Assembly: GCF_003325355.1 (NCBI RefSeq)
Contig: NZ_CP030850.1
Coordinates: 1,116,001-1,180,000, forward strand
Reading direction: 5' to 3'
DNA length: 64,000 bases
Source: Runella rosea
GTDB lineage: Bacteria; Bacteroidota; Bacteroidia; Cytophagales; Spirosomataceae
Position 1 is the stretch's first letter. The number at the start of each line of letters is the position of its first letter. The notes beneath the pieces are model-generated. The model was given only the letters and a program-made list of their open reading frames with translations. It had not been told where the DNA came from and searched no databases. This document shows positions 19,051-26,230 of the stretch, one piece after another. A program made the position numbers and the translations under genes.

Positions 19051-19425
19051 ATGCGATTATTGTTTCTTTCTCTTGCCCTTATGGCGGTCATTTTAAGACT
19101 TAATGCCCAGAATGTTACCATCACTCCCACTGGGGTTACACCCTCATTTAACTACCCACGCCTCACGTATGATGCCATTTTGGCCCTATCTGGGCCAATG
19201 GAAGGCGATTTAGCGTACGACCTTACCTTTAAATGCCTTCGTGTTTATAATGGAAGTAAGTGGGTATGTACACTGTCCAATGCTTCTGACATTAGTCCTA
19301 ACATCACCTCAATTGCCTCTGCCGGTGGAAATGGCTATGACATAGGTCACAGTATCGCGGTCGATAACGCGGGCAATGTATACATCACAGGACAATTTGA
19401 AGGAACTGGAGCCGCAAAACTCTAA
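19051..19425 (+). pseudogene. Truncated secreted SBBP-repeat protein
   Basis: 124 codons with a signal peptide (ending RLNAQ) and then a linker and one incomplete SBBP-type beta-propeller repeat (GGNGYDIGHSIAVDNAGNVY followed by ITGQF). Intact members in Cytophagales carry many such repeats and a C-terminal sorting domain. Here the frame ends five codons after QFEGT, exactly where another gene's coding sequence begins in a different frame. I read it as the 5' remnant of a larger gene cut by a deletion. Confidence 0.65.
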
Positions 19426-19765
19426 CGTAAGAGGTGTTCACGGAGATACCACTCAGGAAGACCCGCTCGATCTAATCATCAAAAGTTTTAATGAACGATG
19501 GTTTCAGGGATGGGATTTAACGCCCGAAGAACAGCGAGTGAAGTTTGTCACCCTCGCGCAAAGCATTCAAGCGCACCCCGATTTCAAAGACAAGTATTCT
19601 GAGAATCAGGACTCCCAAAACCGAGAAATAGCGTTCAGGAAAATCTTTGACGAAGTAATGGCCAAGCAACGCAAATCCGAGCTCGACCTGTATCGCCTCA
19701 TCTCCAAAGACGATGCCTTCAAAACCGCCATGCAGGATACTTTAAAAAGGATGATACGCCCTTAA
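19397..19765 (+). pseudogene. hsdR: C-terminal remnant of type I restriction enzyme HsdR
   Basis: The reading frame (open from 19376) encodes about 125 residues matching only the extreme C-terminus of type I restriction endonuclease R subunits: DPLDLIIKSFNERWF, TPEEQRVKFVTLA, NREIAFRKIFDEVM and a KSELDLYRL helix, ending LKRMI. Nuclease, helicase and translocase domains are absent, and no hsdM or hsdS is nearby. The match begins inside the overlap with the truncated SBBP gene, so the join is a deletion scar. Whether the fragment is translated is doubtful. Confidence 0.7.
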
Positions 19766-19775
19766 TCAAAAAGTA

Positions 19776-20369
19776 ATGGACATAGACTTCTCCGATCTTA
19801 TTTCCGAAAGAGTAAAAGACCTAAAAGCAAGAATCACAAGGATTGAAGACACGGCAGCGCAACTCAAACTTTCCGGACCTATTGAATTTTTAGTCTCCGA
19901 TATTCAACCTCTTTCGCCCAAAACGGGCATTTCCATCGGAGTTGAGCCACTTGAAGCAATGGCAAATCTTGCCTTAGCTAAGGCATCCTTTGTTTACATT
20001 TATGAGTTAGTTAATCCCGAAGACAAAAAACTGCTTTCAGAAAACTATAACGCAAGCAGGGGCAAACTATTTCAGAATGAAAGCAGGAAGGTGTTTACAT
20101 TGGCATTGCCCAAAAAGAACACCGGTAATGAAAGTGAATCGAAGGCATTGTACGTAGGCAGCGTTAAATCCAACATTGCTTCCCGTATCAAGCAACATTT
20201 GGGAAATGGGTATCACGGTACCTATGCCATGCACCTAAAACATTGGGCTTCGCCGGATATAAAATTGAGGTTCTATTACATCCAGCTGGATGACTCCAAA
20301 ATAACCTACGAAGTAGAGGCTGCGCTTACAAAAATGCTTAAACCGCTTTTAGGTAAAGCTGAAGTGTAG
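19776..20369 (+). CDS. GIY-YIG-like nuclease-fold protein
   Basis: 197 residues. The C-terminal half carries a GIY-YIG-like pattern: FVYIYEL near residue 75, ALYVGSV near 125, an Arg in RIKQHL near 137, and a late Glu in TYEVEAALTK near 180. The insertion between the first two motifs is longer than in UvrC or Slx1. The N-terminal 60 residues look helical. It starts 10 bases after the HsdR remnant and was probably part of the same restriction locus. Activity and target are unknown. Confidence 0.6.
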   Translation: MDIDFSDLISERVKDLKARITRIEDTAAQLKLSGPIEFLVSDIQPLSPKTGISIGVEPLEAMANLALAKASFVYIYELVNPEDKKLLSENYNASRGKLFQNESRKVFTLALPKKNTGNESESKALYVGSVKSNIASRIKQHLGNGYHGTYAMHLKHWASPDIKLRFYYIQLDDSKITYEVEAALTKMLKPLLGKAEV

Positions 20370-20403
20370 AAGGCTAATAAATTAAGCATTGCTAATATTT
20401 TGT

Positions 20404-20411
20404 TAACTTTG
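20404..20411 (+). promoter_or_regulatory. Bacteroidota -7 element for toxin-antitoxin operon
   Basis: TAACTTTG, exact TAnnTTTG match, 25 bases upstream of the antitoxin start. The predicted start of transcription is about 20418. No clear -33 element. Confidence 0.5.
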
Positions 20412-20435
20412 TAGACTTAATCAAGCACTACGATC

Positions 20436-20699
20436 ATGGCAACGACCCAAACATCACCATTGAAGCTCAACGAAGCGCAAATGCTGATACTTCAGCTCTT
20501 CCAGCATCGACAGATGAATGAGGAAGAATTAACAGCGCTGCGTCGTACTTTGGTTCAGCATTTAAGCAAAGAGTTAGACATTGTAGTGGAAAAAGCTATG
20601 CAGGAAAAAGGCATAACGATGGAAAAAATTGAGCAGTCTTCAGTAGAGATAAACGAACATCGAGGCAATTATCTAAAAAAAATCAGGGGTCAGCAATGA
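20436..20699 (+). CDS. Putative antitoxin of PIN-type toxin-antitoxin pair
   Basis: 87 residues, largely helical and charged, with LNEAQMLILQLFQHRQMNEEELTALRRTLVQHLSKELD at the N-terminal side read as a dimerising helix pair and a basic tail. No named antitoxin fold was recognised. Its stop codon overlaps the start codon of the PIN-domain gene (ATGA), the usual arrangement for such pairs, and it has its own promoter-like element. It would neutralise the toxin by direct binding and repress the operon; both are inferred. Confidence 0.65.
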   Translation: MATTQTSPLKLNEAQMLILQLFQHRQMNEEELTALRRTLVQHLSKELDIVVEKAMQEKGITMEKIEQSSVEINEHRGNYLKKIRGQQ

Positions 20700-21115
20700 T
20701 TAAAGCCGTTATTGACACCAATGGATTATTGAGTTCAATTCCCAAAAACGGTTCTCTCCGATGGCTTTATGATGCTTTCATACGAGAAGAATTTGTCTGG
20801 GTCTTCAGTAATGAAATCATTTCGGAATATGCTGAGATTATCAACCGCGAATTTGGACCACAGGCAATGGAAATCGTGTTTTCTATCCTTCTAACTTCTG
20901 TGAATACCCAACGCTACGAACCTTCTTATAAATGGCAACTGGTTTTCGATGACCCTGACGATGATAAATTTGTGGATTGTGCCATTGGTGCCAATGTAGA
21001 TTATCGGGTCACCAACGACAGGCATATACGTAATCTTCTCAAAATCCCTGAACTCTTTCCTCCTATTCCGATTGTTACCTTTGAGGAATTTCGTACGGTT
21101 TTAAACAACCAGTAA
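20696..21115 (+). CDS. PIN-domain toxin (COG1569-type)
   Basis: 139 residues, normal length for the family. The PIN nuclease acidic residues are visible: D7 in VIDTNG, E44 in NEIISEY, an acidic DPDDDKFVD stretch near residue 90 and the Asp in VTNDRH near 112. PIN toxins are magnesium-dependent ribonucleases that cut tRNA or mRNA. It follows its antitoxin with a four-base overlap and is convergent with the next gene, one base apart. Confidence 0.85.
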   Translation: MIKAVIDTNGLLSSIPKNGSLRWLYDAFIREEFVWVFSNEIISEYAEIINREFGPQAMEIVFSILLTSVNTQRYEPSYKWQLVFDDPDDDKFVDCAIGANVDYRVTNDRHIRNLLKIPELFPPIPIVTFEEFRTVLNNQ

Positions 21116-21116
21116 C

Positions 21117-21845
21117 TTATAGTATTTCTTTCATTAACTCATCAATACAGTTTTGATGATTCAGCCCCATTTTTGTACGTTCTGTAACAATGATTTTTGA
21201 ATTTCCGTAGACAGCCGTTGCCTGAATAAAACCCGAAGGACACGCTTCATAGTGAATACCTGCTTTTTCAAAAATTGGCTTAGCCCACGTCTCCAGATTG
21301 GTAAACAGGATGACATTTTGGGGTTGAAGGCAGTTAAGGTCTGCAACGAATAGTGCAGCGGCATATTCCTGCGCTTTTATCTCATTTCCATCAGGATTCC
21401 AGCCTTTTTGCGGTGCAATTTTCATCAAATTGCTCCAGGCTATTACCTCATTCCAATTTTTGTCCGTCTTCCCGTATTTTTGTTTGACCAGTTTGTAGGT
21501 GACATTCCAAAAGAAGGAGCGAAAAAGTCCTGATTTTGTCCAGTTTGTATTGACCCAGTTCAAGGGACAATCTTCTCCTTCGGCCTGCGACTCCTCAAAC
21601 GCCAATTTTATATGAGCATCCAACACATGCTCATCATCTCCGATAGTAAATCCGGAAGGCAGCCATTCGTTTACGGCCTGTCCTACCACCAACAAATGCT
21701 TTCCCTGAGCATATTCCTTCCCGATCATGGGATAAAAGGCAGTGTATTCTTTCTCCTGATTGTGTACTGCCTTCGTAAAAGCCAATATATTTTCTCTAAA
21801 AAGTCGGTCGTATTCAGGAGTCATAGGGAAGGAAAAAACGATCAA
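21117..21845 (-). CDS. Protein of unknown function, uracil-DNA-glycosylase-fold-like
   Basis: 242 residues without signal peptide or membrane segments. Features such as HLLVVGQAVNEW near residue 50, WSNLMKIAP near 145, NVILFTNLETW near 180 and IIVTERTKMG near the end are arranged like the N-terminal motif, central strand and late loop of the uracil-DNA-glycosylase-like fold. The catalytic residues are not obvious, so this is a weak resemblance and not a firm assignment. It ends one base from the PIN toxin gene on the other strand, in an accessory-looking patch. Confidence 0.4.
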   Translation of the reverse strand: MIVFSFPMTPEYDRLFRENILAFTKAVHNQEKEYTAFYPMIGKEYAQGKHLLVVGQAVNEWLPSGFTIGDDEHVLDAHIKLAFEESQAEGEDCPLNWVNTNWTKSGLFRSFFWNVTYKLVKQKYGKTDKNWNEVIAWSNLMKIAPQKGWNPDGNEIKAQEYAAALFVADLNCLQPQNVILFTNLETWAKPIFEKAGIHYEACPSGFIQATAVYGNSKIIVTERTKMGLNHQNCIDELMKEIL

Positions 21846-21903
21846 AAATCAAGAATCTTAAAAACCTGCGCAAGCGCAGAAATAGGAGCAGATTTGAAAA
21901 ATT

Positions 21904-21936
21904 AAAAGGCTGTAAATCAGGGATTTACAGCCTTTT
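21904..21936 (-). terminator. Terminator of tRNA-Ser
   Basis: Perfect 14-bp arms AAAAGGCTGTAAAT / ATTTACAGCCTTTT with a five-base loop, three bases beyond the tRNA 3' end on the minus strand, ending in a T-rich run. Confidence 0.8.
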
Positions 21937-21938
21937 CG

Positions 21939-22023
21939 CAGAGAGAGAGGGATTCGAACCCCCGGACCTGTAACAGTCAACGGTTTTCAAGACCGCCGCA
22001 TTCGACCACTCTGCCATCTCTCT
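21939..22023 (-). tRNA. tRNA-Ser (anticodon UGA)
   Basis: 85-base class II tRNA. The acceptor arms AGAGAGA / TCTCTCT pair fully, the discriminator is G and CCA is not encoded. The T arm has TTCGAAT in its loop. The anticodon loop is CTTGAAA with TGA at plus-strand bases 21987-21989. A long variable arm is present, as expected for serine. Confidence 0.92.
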
Positions 22024-22177
22024 AAAACTTCCCAGAACCATTGTTTTGGGACTGCAAAGGTAGCTGTTTTTCGTGGTTTGTCAAGTCTTTTTACCAAAAA
22101 AATTAACGAAATAATGTAAAAAAACTTCGCTTTAAGAATGAAAATACAGCAATATTTTGATTTTCAAATACTTATAT

Positions 22178-23296
22178 TTACCCAAGCGCCTGGGCTAAAT
22201 CTGCAATTAAATCATCAACGTGCTCTAATCCGACTGAAATACGCAGTAAATTCTTCGGACTAACCGAATGAACGCCCTCGGCCGTGGCCCGGTGTTCAAT
22301 CAAACTTTCTACGCCTCCCAAGCTCGTCGCCCGGATAAACACCTTTACTTTGCTCTTAACGGCCAAGGCTTCTTCTGCGCCGCCTTTTACCTGAATCGAC
22401 AACATCCCCCCACCCGATGCCATCTGGCGCTTGGCTACTTCGTACCCAGCGTGGCTTTCCAAAAAAGGATAATGAACGGCTTCTAATTTGGGATGGGTAC
22501 TCAAATATTCCGCCAGTTTAGCGGCATTTTCTGATTGCTGCCGCACCCGAAGCGCCAAGGTTTTAATGCCACGGACAATCAGCCAACAATCAAAAGGCGA
22601 CGGTACCGCCCCTCCCAAGGCCTGAATCATCCGGGCTTTTTCGGCCAACGCACCATTTTCCTTAAAAATCAGGGCTCCACTCAACAAATCGCTATGACCA
22701 CCAAAATACTTCGTGGCCGAATGCATCGACACATCACACCCCAAATCAAGCGGGCGTTGCAACACCGAAGTAGCCCATGTATTGTCGCAGGCTGAATACG
22801 CCCCTTTGGCCCGCGCCAGTGCAGCCACGGCCTTTACATCCGTAATTTTCAATAAAGGATTGGAGGGCGTTTCCATCCAAACCAACTTCGTATTGGGCTG
22901 AAATGCCCCTTCTACCGCCGCTAAGTCACTCATATCGACCTTCGAAAATTGAAGTCCCCACAAACTCAGCACGTCCTGCAACAACGCTGGCGTGCCATAA
23001 TACGCGTCGTCAGGAATGATGACGTGGTCGCCGGGAAGCAGGCATTGAAACAAGGTGGTCGTCGCGGCCTGTCCCGACGCAAATGCCATTCCTACCTGTC
23101 CACCTTCCAGCGCGGCATACGCTTTTTCCAGGGCATTACGGTTGGGATTGCTGGCCCGAGTATAAATATGTCCGTGCGGAATACTGCTGTCAGGCTCCCG
23201 CTCAAAGTTCGTGGAAAGATAAATGGGGGGTACGACCGCACTCGCATTGGCGTCGTGAAATTGAGTACTCTGAATGGCAAGTGTTTCGAAATTCAT
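22178..23296 (-). CDS. PLP-dependent trans-sulfuration enzyme (cystathionine gamma-synthase / lyase family)
   Basis: 372 residues, normal for the Cys/Met metabolism PLP family. Visible landmarks are YTRASNPNRNALE (near residue 45), the cofactor-stacking stretch AFASGQAATT (near 75), DNTWATSV with the Asp that contacts the pyridine nitrogen, and the Schiff-base Lys in HSATKYFGGHSD (near 195). Close relatives include cystathionine gamma-synthase, cystathionine beta/gamma-lyase and methionine gamma-lyase, and sequence alone does not separate them. It acts in the cytosol. It is a single gene between tRNA-Ser and a divergent crotonase gene. Confidence 0.85.
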   Translation of the reverse strand: MNFETLAIQSTQFHDANASAVVPPIYLSTNFEREPDSSIPHGHIYTRASNPNRNALEKAYAALEGGQVGMAFASGQAATTTLFQCLLPGDHVIIPDDAYYGTPALLQDVLSLWGLQFSKVDMSDLAAVEGAFQPNTKLVWMETPSNPLLKITDVKAVAALARAKGAYSACDNTWATSVLQRPLDLGCDVSMHSATKYFGGHSDLLSGALIFKENGALAEKARMIQALGGAVPSPFDCWLIVRGIKTLALRVRQQSENAAKLAEYLSTHPKLEAVHYPFLESHAGYEVAKRQMASGGGMLSIQVKGGAEEALAVKSKVKVFIRATSLGGVESLIEHRATAEGVHSVSPKNLLRISVGLEHVDDLIADLAQALG

Positions 23297-23455
23297 AGAT
23301 TTTTGGGCATTGGTATGTTAAATCCAGTAAGTACCTTGGAGCTTAGCACCTTTTTTATTCTTAACTCCTTTTTTCATTTATCCGTTTTCCATCAGGCCAT
23401 TTTCTGGAAAAAATTTCTATTTTAATGGGTTAAACACAATTTTACACCAATTCTT

Positions 23456-23485
23456 TTTGAAACAAAAATTAGTTGTGTAGGTTTG
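23456..23485 (+). promoter_or_regulatory. Bacteroidota promoter for the dienoyl-CoA isomerase gene
   Basis: TTTG at 23456-23459, an 18-base spacer and TAGGTTTG at 23478-23485, an exact match to the TTTG / TAnnTTTG consensus pair. Predicted start near 23492, leaving about 70 bases of leader. Confidence 0.7.
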
Positions 23486-23562
23486 CAATTAGTATGCAAG
23501 CAGAATAAATTGCGTAACCATCAGCAAATTTACTTTCAAAACGTAATAAAAAGAACCGATTC

Positions 23563-24369
23563 ATGCCTTTTGAAACCTTTTCCCTGACCATAGAAAATTA
23601 CGTGGCGCAGGTGGTTTTTAACCGCCCCGAACGCGCCAATGCTCTCAACCAAACAGCATGGCAAGAAATGAAGGCCATTTTTGAGGAATTGGACGAAAAT
23701 GAGGACGTCAGGATAATCATTTTAAGGGGCAACGGCCGACATTTTTGCGCGGGTATTGATTTAGAACTATTGATGCAAGTAGCGCAATCTGCACAAAAAT
23801 GCGAAGGGCGGAAGCGCGAAAAACTGCGCCGGCAAGTGCTTGATTTACAAGCCCCCATCAATGCCATTGAGCAGTGTAGCAAACCCGTGGTAGCTGCCAT
23901 CCACGGCGGGTGCATCGGCGGCGGGGTCGACATCGTCAGTGCGTGCGATATGCGCTACTGCACCCACGACGCTTTTTTTACCATCAAAGAAATCGACATG
24001 GGCATGGTGGCCGATTTAGGTACTTTGCAGCGACTGCCCAAAATTATCCCACCAGGTATTGCGCGCGAAATGGCCTATACAGGACGAAATGTATCGGGCC
24101 AAGAAGCCGAACGAATCGGCCTAACCAATCGTAGTTTTGTCGATGTCGACACCATGCTGGCCGAAGTGATGAAAATTGCTCAGGTCATTGCTACCAAATC
24201 TCCGCTTTCCATTCGGGGCACCAAAGCCATCCTGAACCATAGCCGCGACCACTCCGTGGCCGATGGATTGGAGTACATGGCCACTTGGAACGCCGCCATG
24301 CTCCTCTCTGACGACCTCACGGAAGCCTTCCAAGCCAAAATGCAAAAACGCGACGCTGTGTTTCGGTAA
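23563..24369 (+). CDS. Crotonase, probable delta(3,5)-delta(2,4)-dienoyl-CoA isomerase
   Basis: 268 residues of the enoyl-CoA hydratase/isomerase family. The oxyanion-hole segments are HFCAGIDLE (near residue 63) and GGCIGGGVDI (near 120). The sequence around D151, MVADLGTLQRLPK, closely matches mammalian ECH1 dienoyl-CoA isomerase, whose Asp in ADVGTLQRLPK is catalytic. This favours isomerisation of 3,5-dienoyl-CoA from unsaturated fatty acids over simple hydration. Next on the same strand, 131 bases away, is a DECR1-like dienoyl-CoA reductase, which supports the same pathway. Confidence 0.8.
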   Translation: MPFETFSLTIENYVAQVVFNRPERANALNQTAWQEMKAIFEELDENEDVRIIILRGNGRHFCAGIDLELLMQVAQSAQKCEGRKREKLRRQVLDLQAPINAIEQCSKPVVAAIHGGCIGGGVDIVSACDMRYCTHDAFFTIKEIDMGMVADLGTLQRLPKIIPPGIAREMAYTGRNVSGQEAERIGLTNRSFVDVDTMLAEVMKIAQVIATKSPLSIRGTKAILNHSRDHSVADGLEYMATWNAAMLLSDDLTEAFQAKMQKRDAVFR

Positions 24370-24381
24370 AAGACACCAGAA

Positions 24382-24447
24382 GTAGGAAGTATGAGGTAGG
24401 AAGTATGAGGTAGGAAGTATGAGGTAGGAAGTATGAGGTAGGAAGTA
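24382..24447. repeat. 14-bp tandem repeat, about 4.7 copies
   Basis: Unit GTAGGAAGTATGAG starts at 24382, 24396, 24410 and 24424, with a partial copy at 24438-24447. The full copies are identical, so the array is probably recent and prone to slippage. It lies between the isomerase stop and the reductase start. Confidence 0.9.
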
Positions 24448-24500
24448 AAAAATCAGAACTTCAAATTTTATAAAATCGTCATTTAAAAACTCCTGAACCA

Positions 24501-25403
24501 ATGAATTTTTCTCAACCCATGCTACGCGACGGGTCGCTTGCGGGCAAAACCATCATCGTAACGGGCGGCGGCACGGGCCTTGGCAAATCCATGGCCAAAT
24601 ATTTTCTCGAATTGGGGGCCAACGTCGTAATATGCAGCCGTCGTTTGGCCATTTTGGAAGCAACCGCCCAAGAATTGACCGAAGCCACGGGCGGACAAGT
24701 ACTACCCGCCGAGTGTGACGTGCGCAAACCCGAACAAATAGAAGCCGTCATTGAAGCGGCCATTGCGCGTTTTGGCGCGGTGCATGGGTTGGTCAATAAC
24801 TCTGCTGGAAATTTTATCAGTCCTACCGAGCGCCTTTCGTACAAAGCCATTGATACAGTCGTTGATATCGTACTGCGCGGCACGTATTATTTTACGCTCG
24901 CCATCGGTAAGTATTGGATTGATAATCAAATCAAAGGAACAATTCTCAACATCTCCACTACCTACGCTTGGACGGGTTCGGGTTGGGTAGTTCCATCCGC
25001 AATGGCCAAAGCGGGCGCCCTTGCCATGACCAAATCACTGGCCTATGAGTGGGGCAAGTACGGCATTCGACTCAATGCAATTGCCCCGGGGCCGTTTCCG
25101 ACCAAAGGCGCTTGGGACCGTTTGTTTCCAAAAGAATTGGCTGAAAAATTTGCCTTTGAAAACCGTATTCCGTTGCATCGCACGGGAGAGCATCAAGAAT
25201 TGGCTAATTTGGCCGCTTATCTGATGTCTGACTTTTCGGCCTACATGACGGGTGAGGTGATTACGCTCGACGGCGGAGAAGTACTTAATGGTGGCCAATT
25301 TAATTTTCTGCACGAAGTCACACCTGAGATGTGGGATGTATTGGAAGCGCAAATTAAAAATGCCAACCGAGCCAGCAAACAAGAGGGTAAAAAAGAATCG
25401 TAA
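24501..25403 (+). CDS. 2,4-dienoyl-CoA reductase, DECR1-like short-chain dehydrogenase
   Basis: 300 residues. The Rossmann cofactor motif is TGGGTGLGKS (near residue 20). The usual YxxxK of short-chain dehydrogenases is replaced by S166-x3-K170 (SAMAKAG), as in mitochondrial DECR1. The following AYEWGKYGIRLNAIAPGP and late DGGEVLNGGQFN segments also parallel DECR1. It would reduce trans-2,4-dienoyl-CoA with NADPH during beta-oxidation of polyunsaturated fatty acids in the cytosol. It lies downstream of the matching dienoyl-CoA isomerase. Confidence 0.85.
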   Translation: MNFSQPMLRDGSLAGKTIIVTGGGTGLGKSMAKYFLELGANVVICSRRLAILEATAQELTEATGGQVLPAECDVRKPEQIEAVIEAAIARFGAVHGLVNNSAGNFISPTERLSYKAIDTVVDIVLRGTYYFTLAIGKYWIDNQIKGTILNISTTYAWTGSGWVVPSAMAKAGALAMTKSLAYEWGKYGIRLNAIAPGPFPTKGAWDRLFPKELAEKFAFENRIPLHRTGEHQELANLAAYLMSDFSAYMTGEVITLDGGEVLNGGQFNFLHEVTPEMWDVLEAQIKNANRASKQEGKKES

Positions 25404-25422
25404 AAAGCCAGAACCCGAAAAT

Positions 25423-25485
25423 AAAAAGGCGACAAAACCACGTTCTTGCTTTTTAGAAACAAGAAAATGGATTTTGCCGCCTTTT
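25423..25485. terminator. Long hairpin between convergent genes
   Basis: AAAAAGGCG-A-CAAAA pairs with TTTTG-C-CGCCTTTT with one or two mismatches, with an inner TTCTTG/CAAGAA stem. It is T-rich on both 3' sides, so probably bidirectional. Confidence 0.65.
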
Positions 25486-25498
25486 AGTAGATGTATAC

Positions 25499-25882
25499 CT
25501 ACTTACGACGCAGTTTTGCTTCAATCGTTTGCTGGGTATGTGGTACCGCCCGCAAACGCTCTTTTGGAATCAACTTACCTGTGTCAATGCAAATACCGTA
25601 AGTGCCATTTTTGATGCGCACAAGGGCATTTTCAAGTTGAGTAATAAATTTTTGCAGGCGCGCCGCCGATTGGCTCATTTGTTCGCGTTCGCTCGTATCC
25701 ACATCTTCCATCAATTTGGTCGCGGCACCTGTATTGTCAGTACCACTGTCATTTTTACGGCTCAATGTGTCTTTGATGTACGCCAATTCATTGCGCGCTG
25801 CGTCTAGTTTTTGGTTGATGATACCTTCGAACTCTTTCAGCTCTTCTTCAGAGTAACGTTTTTTGTCTTCCTGTACAGTCAT
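25499..25882 (-). CDS. TraR/DksA-family protein without zinc-ligand cysteines
   Basis: 127 residues: a helical coiled-coil N-terminal part (about 5-95) and a short C-terminal finger region. Only one Cys remains (YGICIDTGKLIPKERLRAVP, near residue 100), where E. coli DksA has four zinc ligands. The same loss is common in Bacteroidota homologues. DksA-like proteins enter the RNA polymerase secondary channel and tune transcription with ppGpp. A very good promoter lies upstream. It is convergent with the dienoyl-CoA reductase gene. Confidence 0.85.
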   Translation of the reverse strand: MTVQEDKKRYSEEELKEFEGIINQKLDAARNELAYIKDTLSRKNDSGTDNTGAATKLMEDVDTSEREQMSQSAARLQKFITQLENALVRIKNGTYGICIDTGKLIPKERLRAVPHTQQTIEAKLRRK

Positions 25883-25934
25883 ATAAAAATTCCGGTTTGG
25901 GGTAAAAACTTAACGGCGGAAGTTGATTAAGGCG

Positions 25935-25964
25935 CAAAAATACGCTTTATTCTTGTCCTACAAA
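25935..25964 (-). promoter_or_regulatory. Bacteroidota promoter for the DksA-like gene
   Basis: On the minus strand: TTTG (25964-25961), an 18-base spacer and TATTTTTG (25942-25935). Both elements match the consensus exactly. Predicted start near 25928. Confidence 0.7.
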
Positions 25965-26167
25965 CCATTTAATGTTACCGTTTAATAAAAAGGTATTTTT
26001 TTTTGATTCTACAAATTCCGCTAAATACCATGGATTATTTGGAAAATAGTGGTCTTCTCCCTACACTATTCGCCACACAGTTAGATAGTTAATACAACCT
26101 TCTTCTTCTAAAAATTGTACAATACCAAGACAAAACTATATTTCTACCTTTTTCGTTTTAATCCTGT

Positions 26168-26175
26168 TAAGTTTG
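26168..26175 (+). promoter_or_regulatory. Bacteroidota -7 element for glutamate dehydrogenase
   Basis: TAAGTTTG, exact TAnnTTTG match, 56 bases before the ATG. No clear -33 element. Confidence 0.5.
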
Positions 26176-26230
26176 CAGCTGAAAACTCACTCTTTTAGCA
26201 CAGCCAACAGGGAGTGTTTTCTATCAACAA

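Larger units (their letters stand above)
25883..26230. other. Divergent intergenic region with two promoters
   Basis: 348 bases between the DksA-like and glutamate dehydrogenase genes. It contains a consensus promoter for each direction and an AT-rich middle. No further gene seen. Confidence 0.6.

Noticed and set aside
24382..24447. Possible CRISPR or regulatory array
   Set aside because: The repeats are contiguous 14-bp units without spacers and no cas gene is nearby; it is a simple tandem repeat.
24121..24501. Minus-strand ORF across the 14-bp repeats
   Set aside because: Its repetitive residues come from the tandem repeat, and the remainder is antisense to the isomerase gene.
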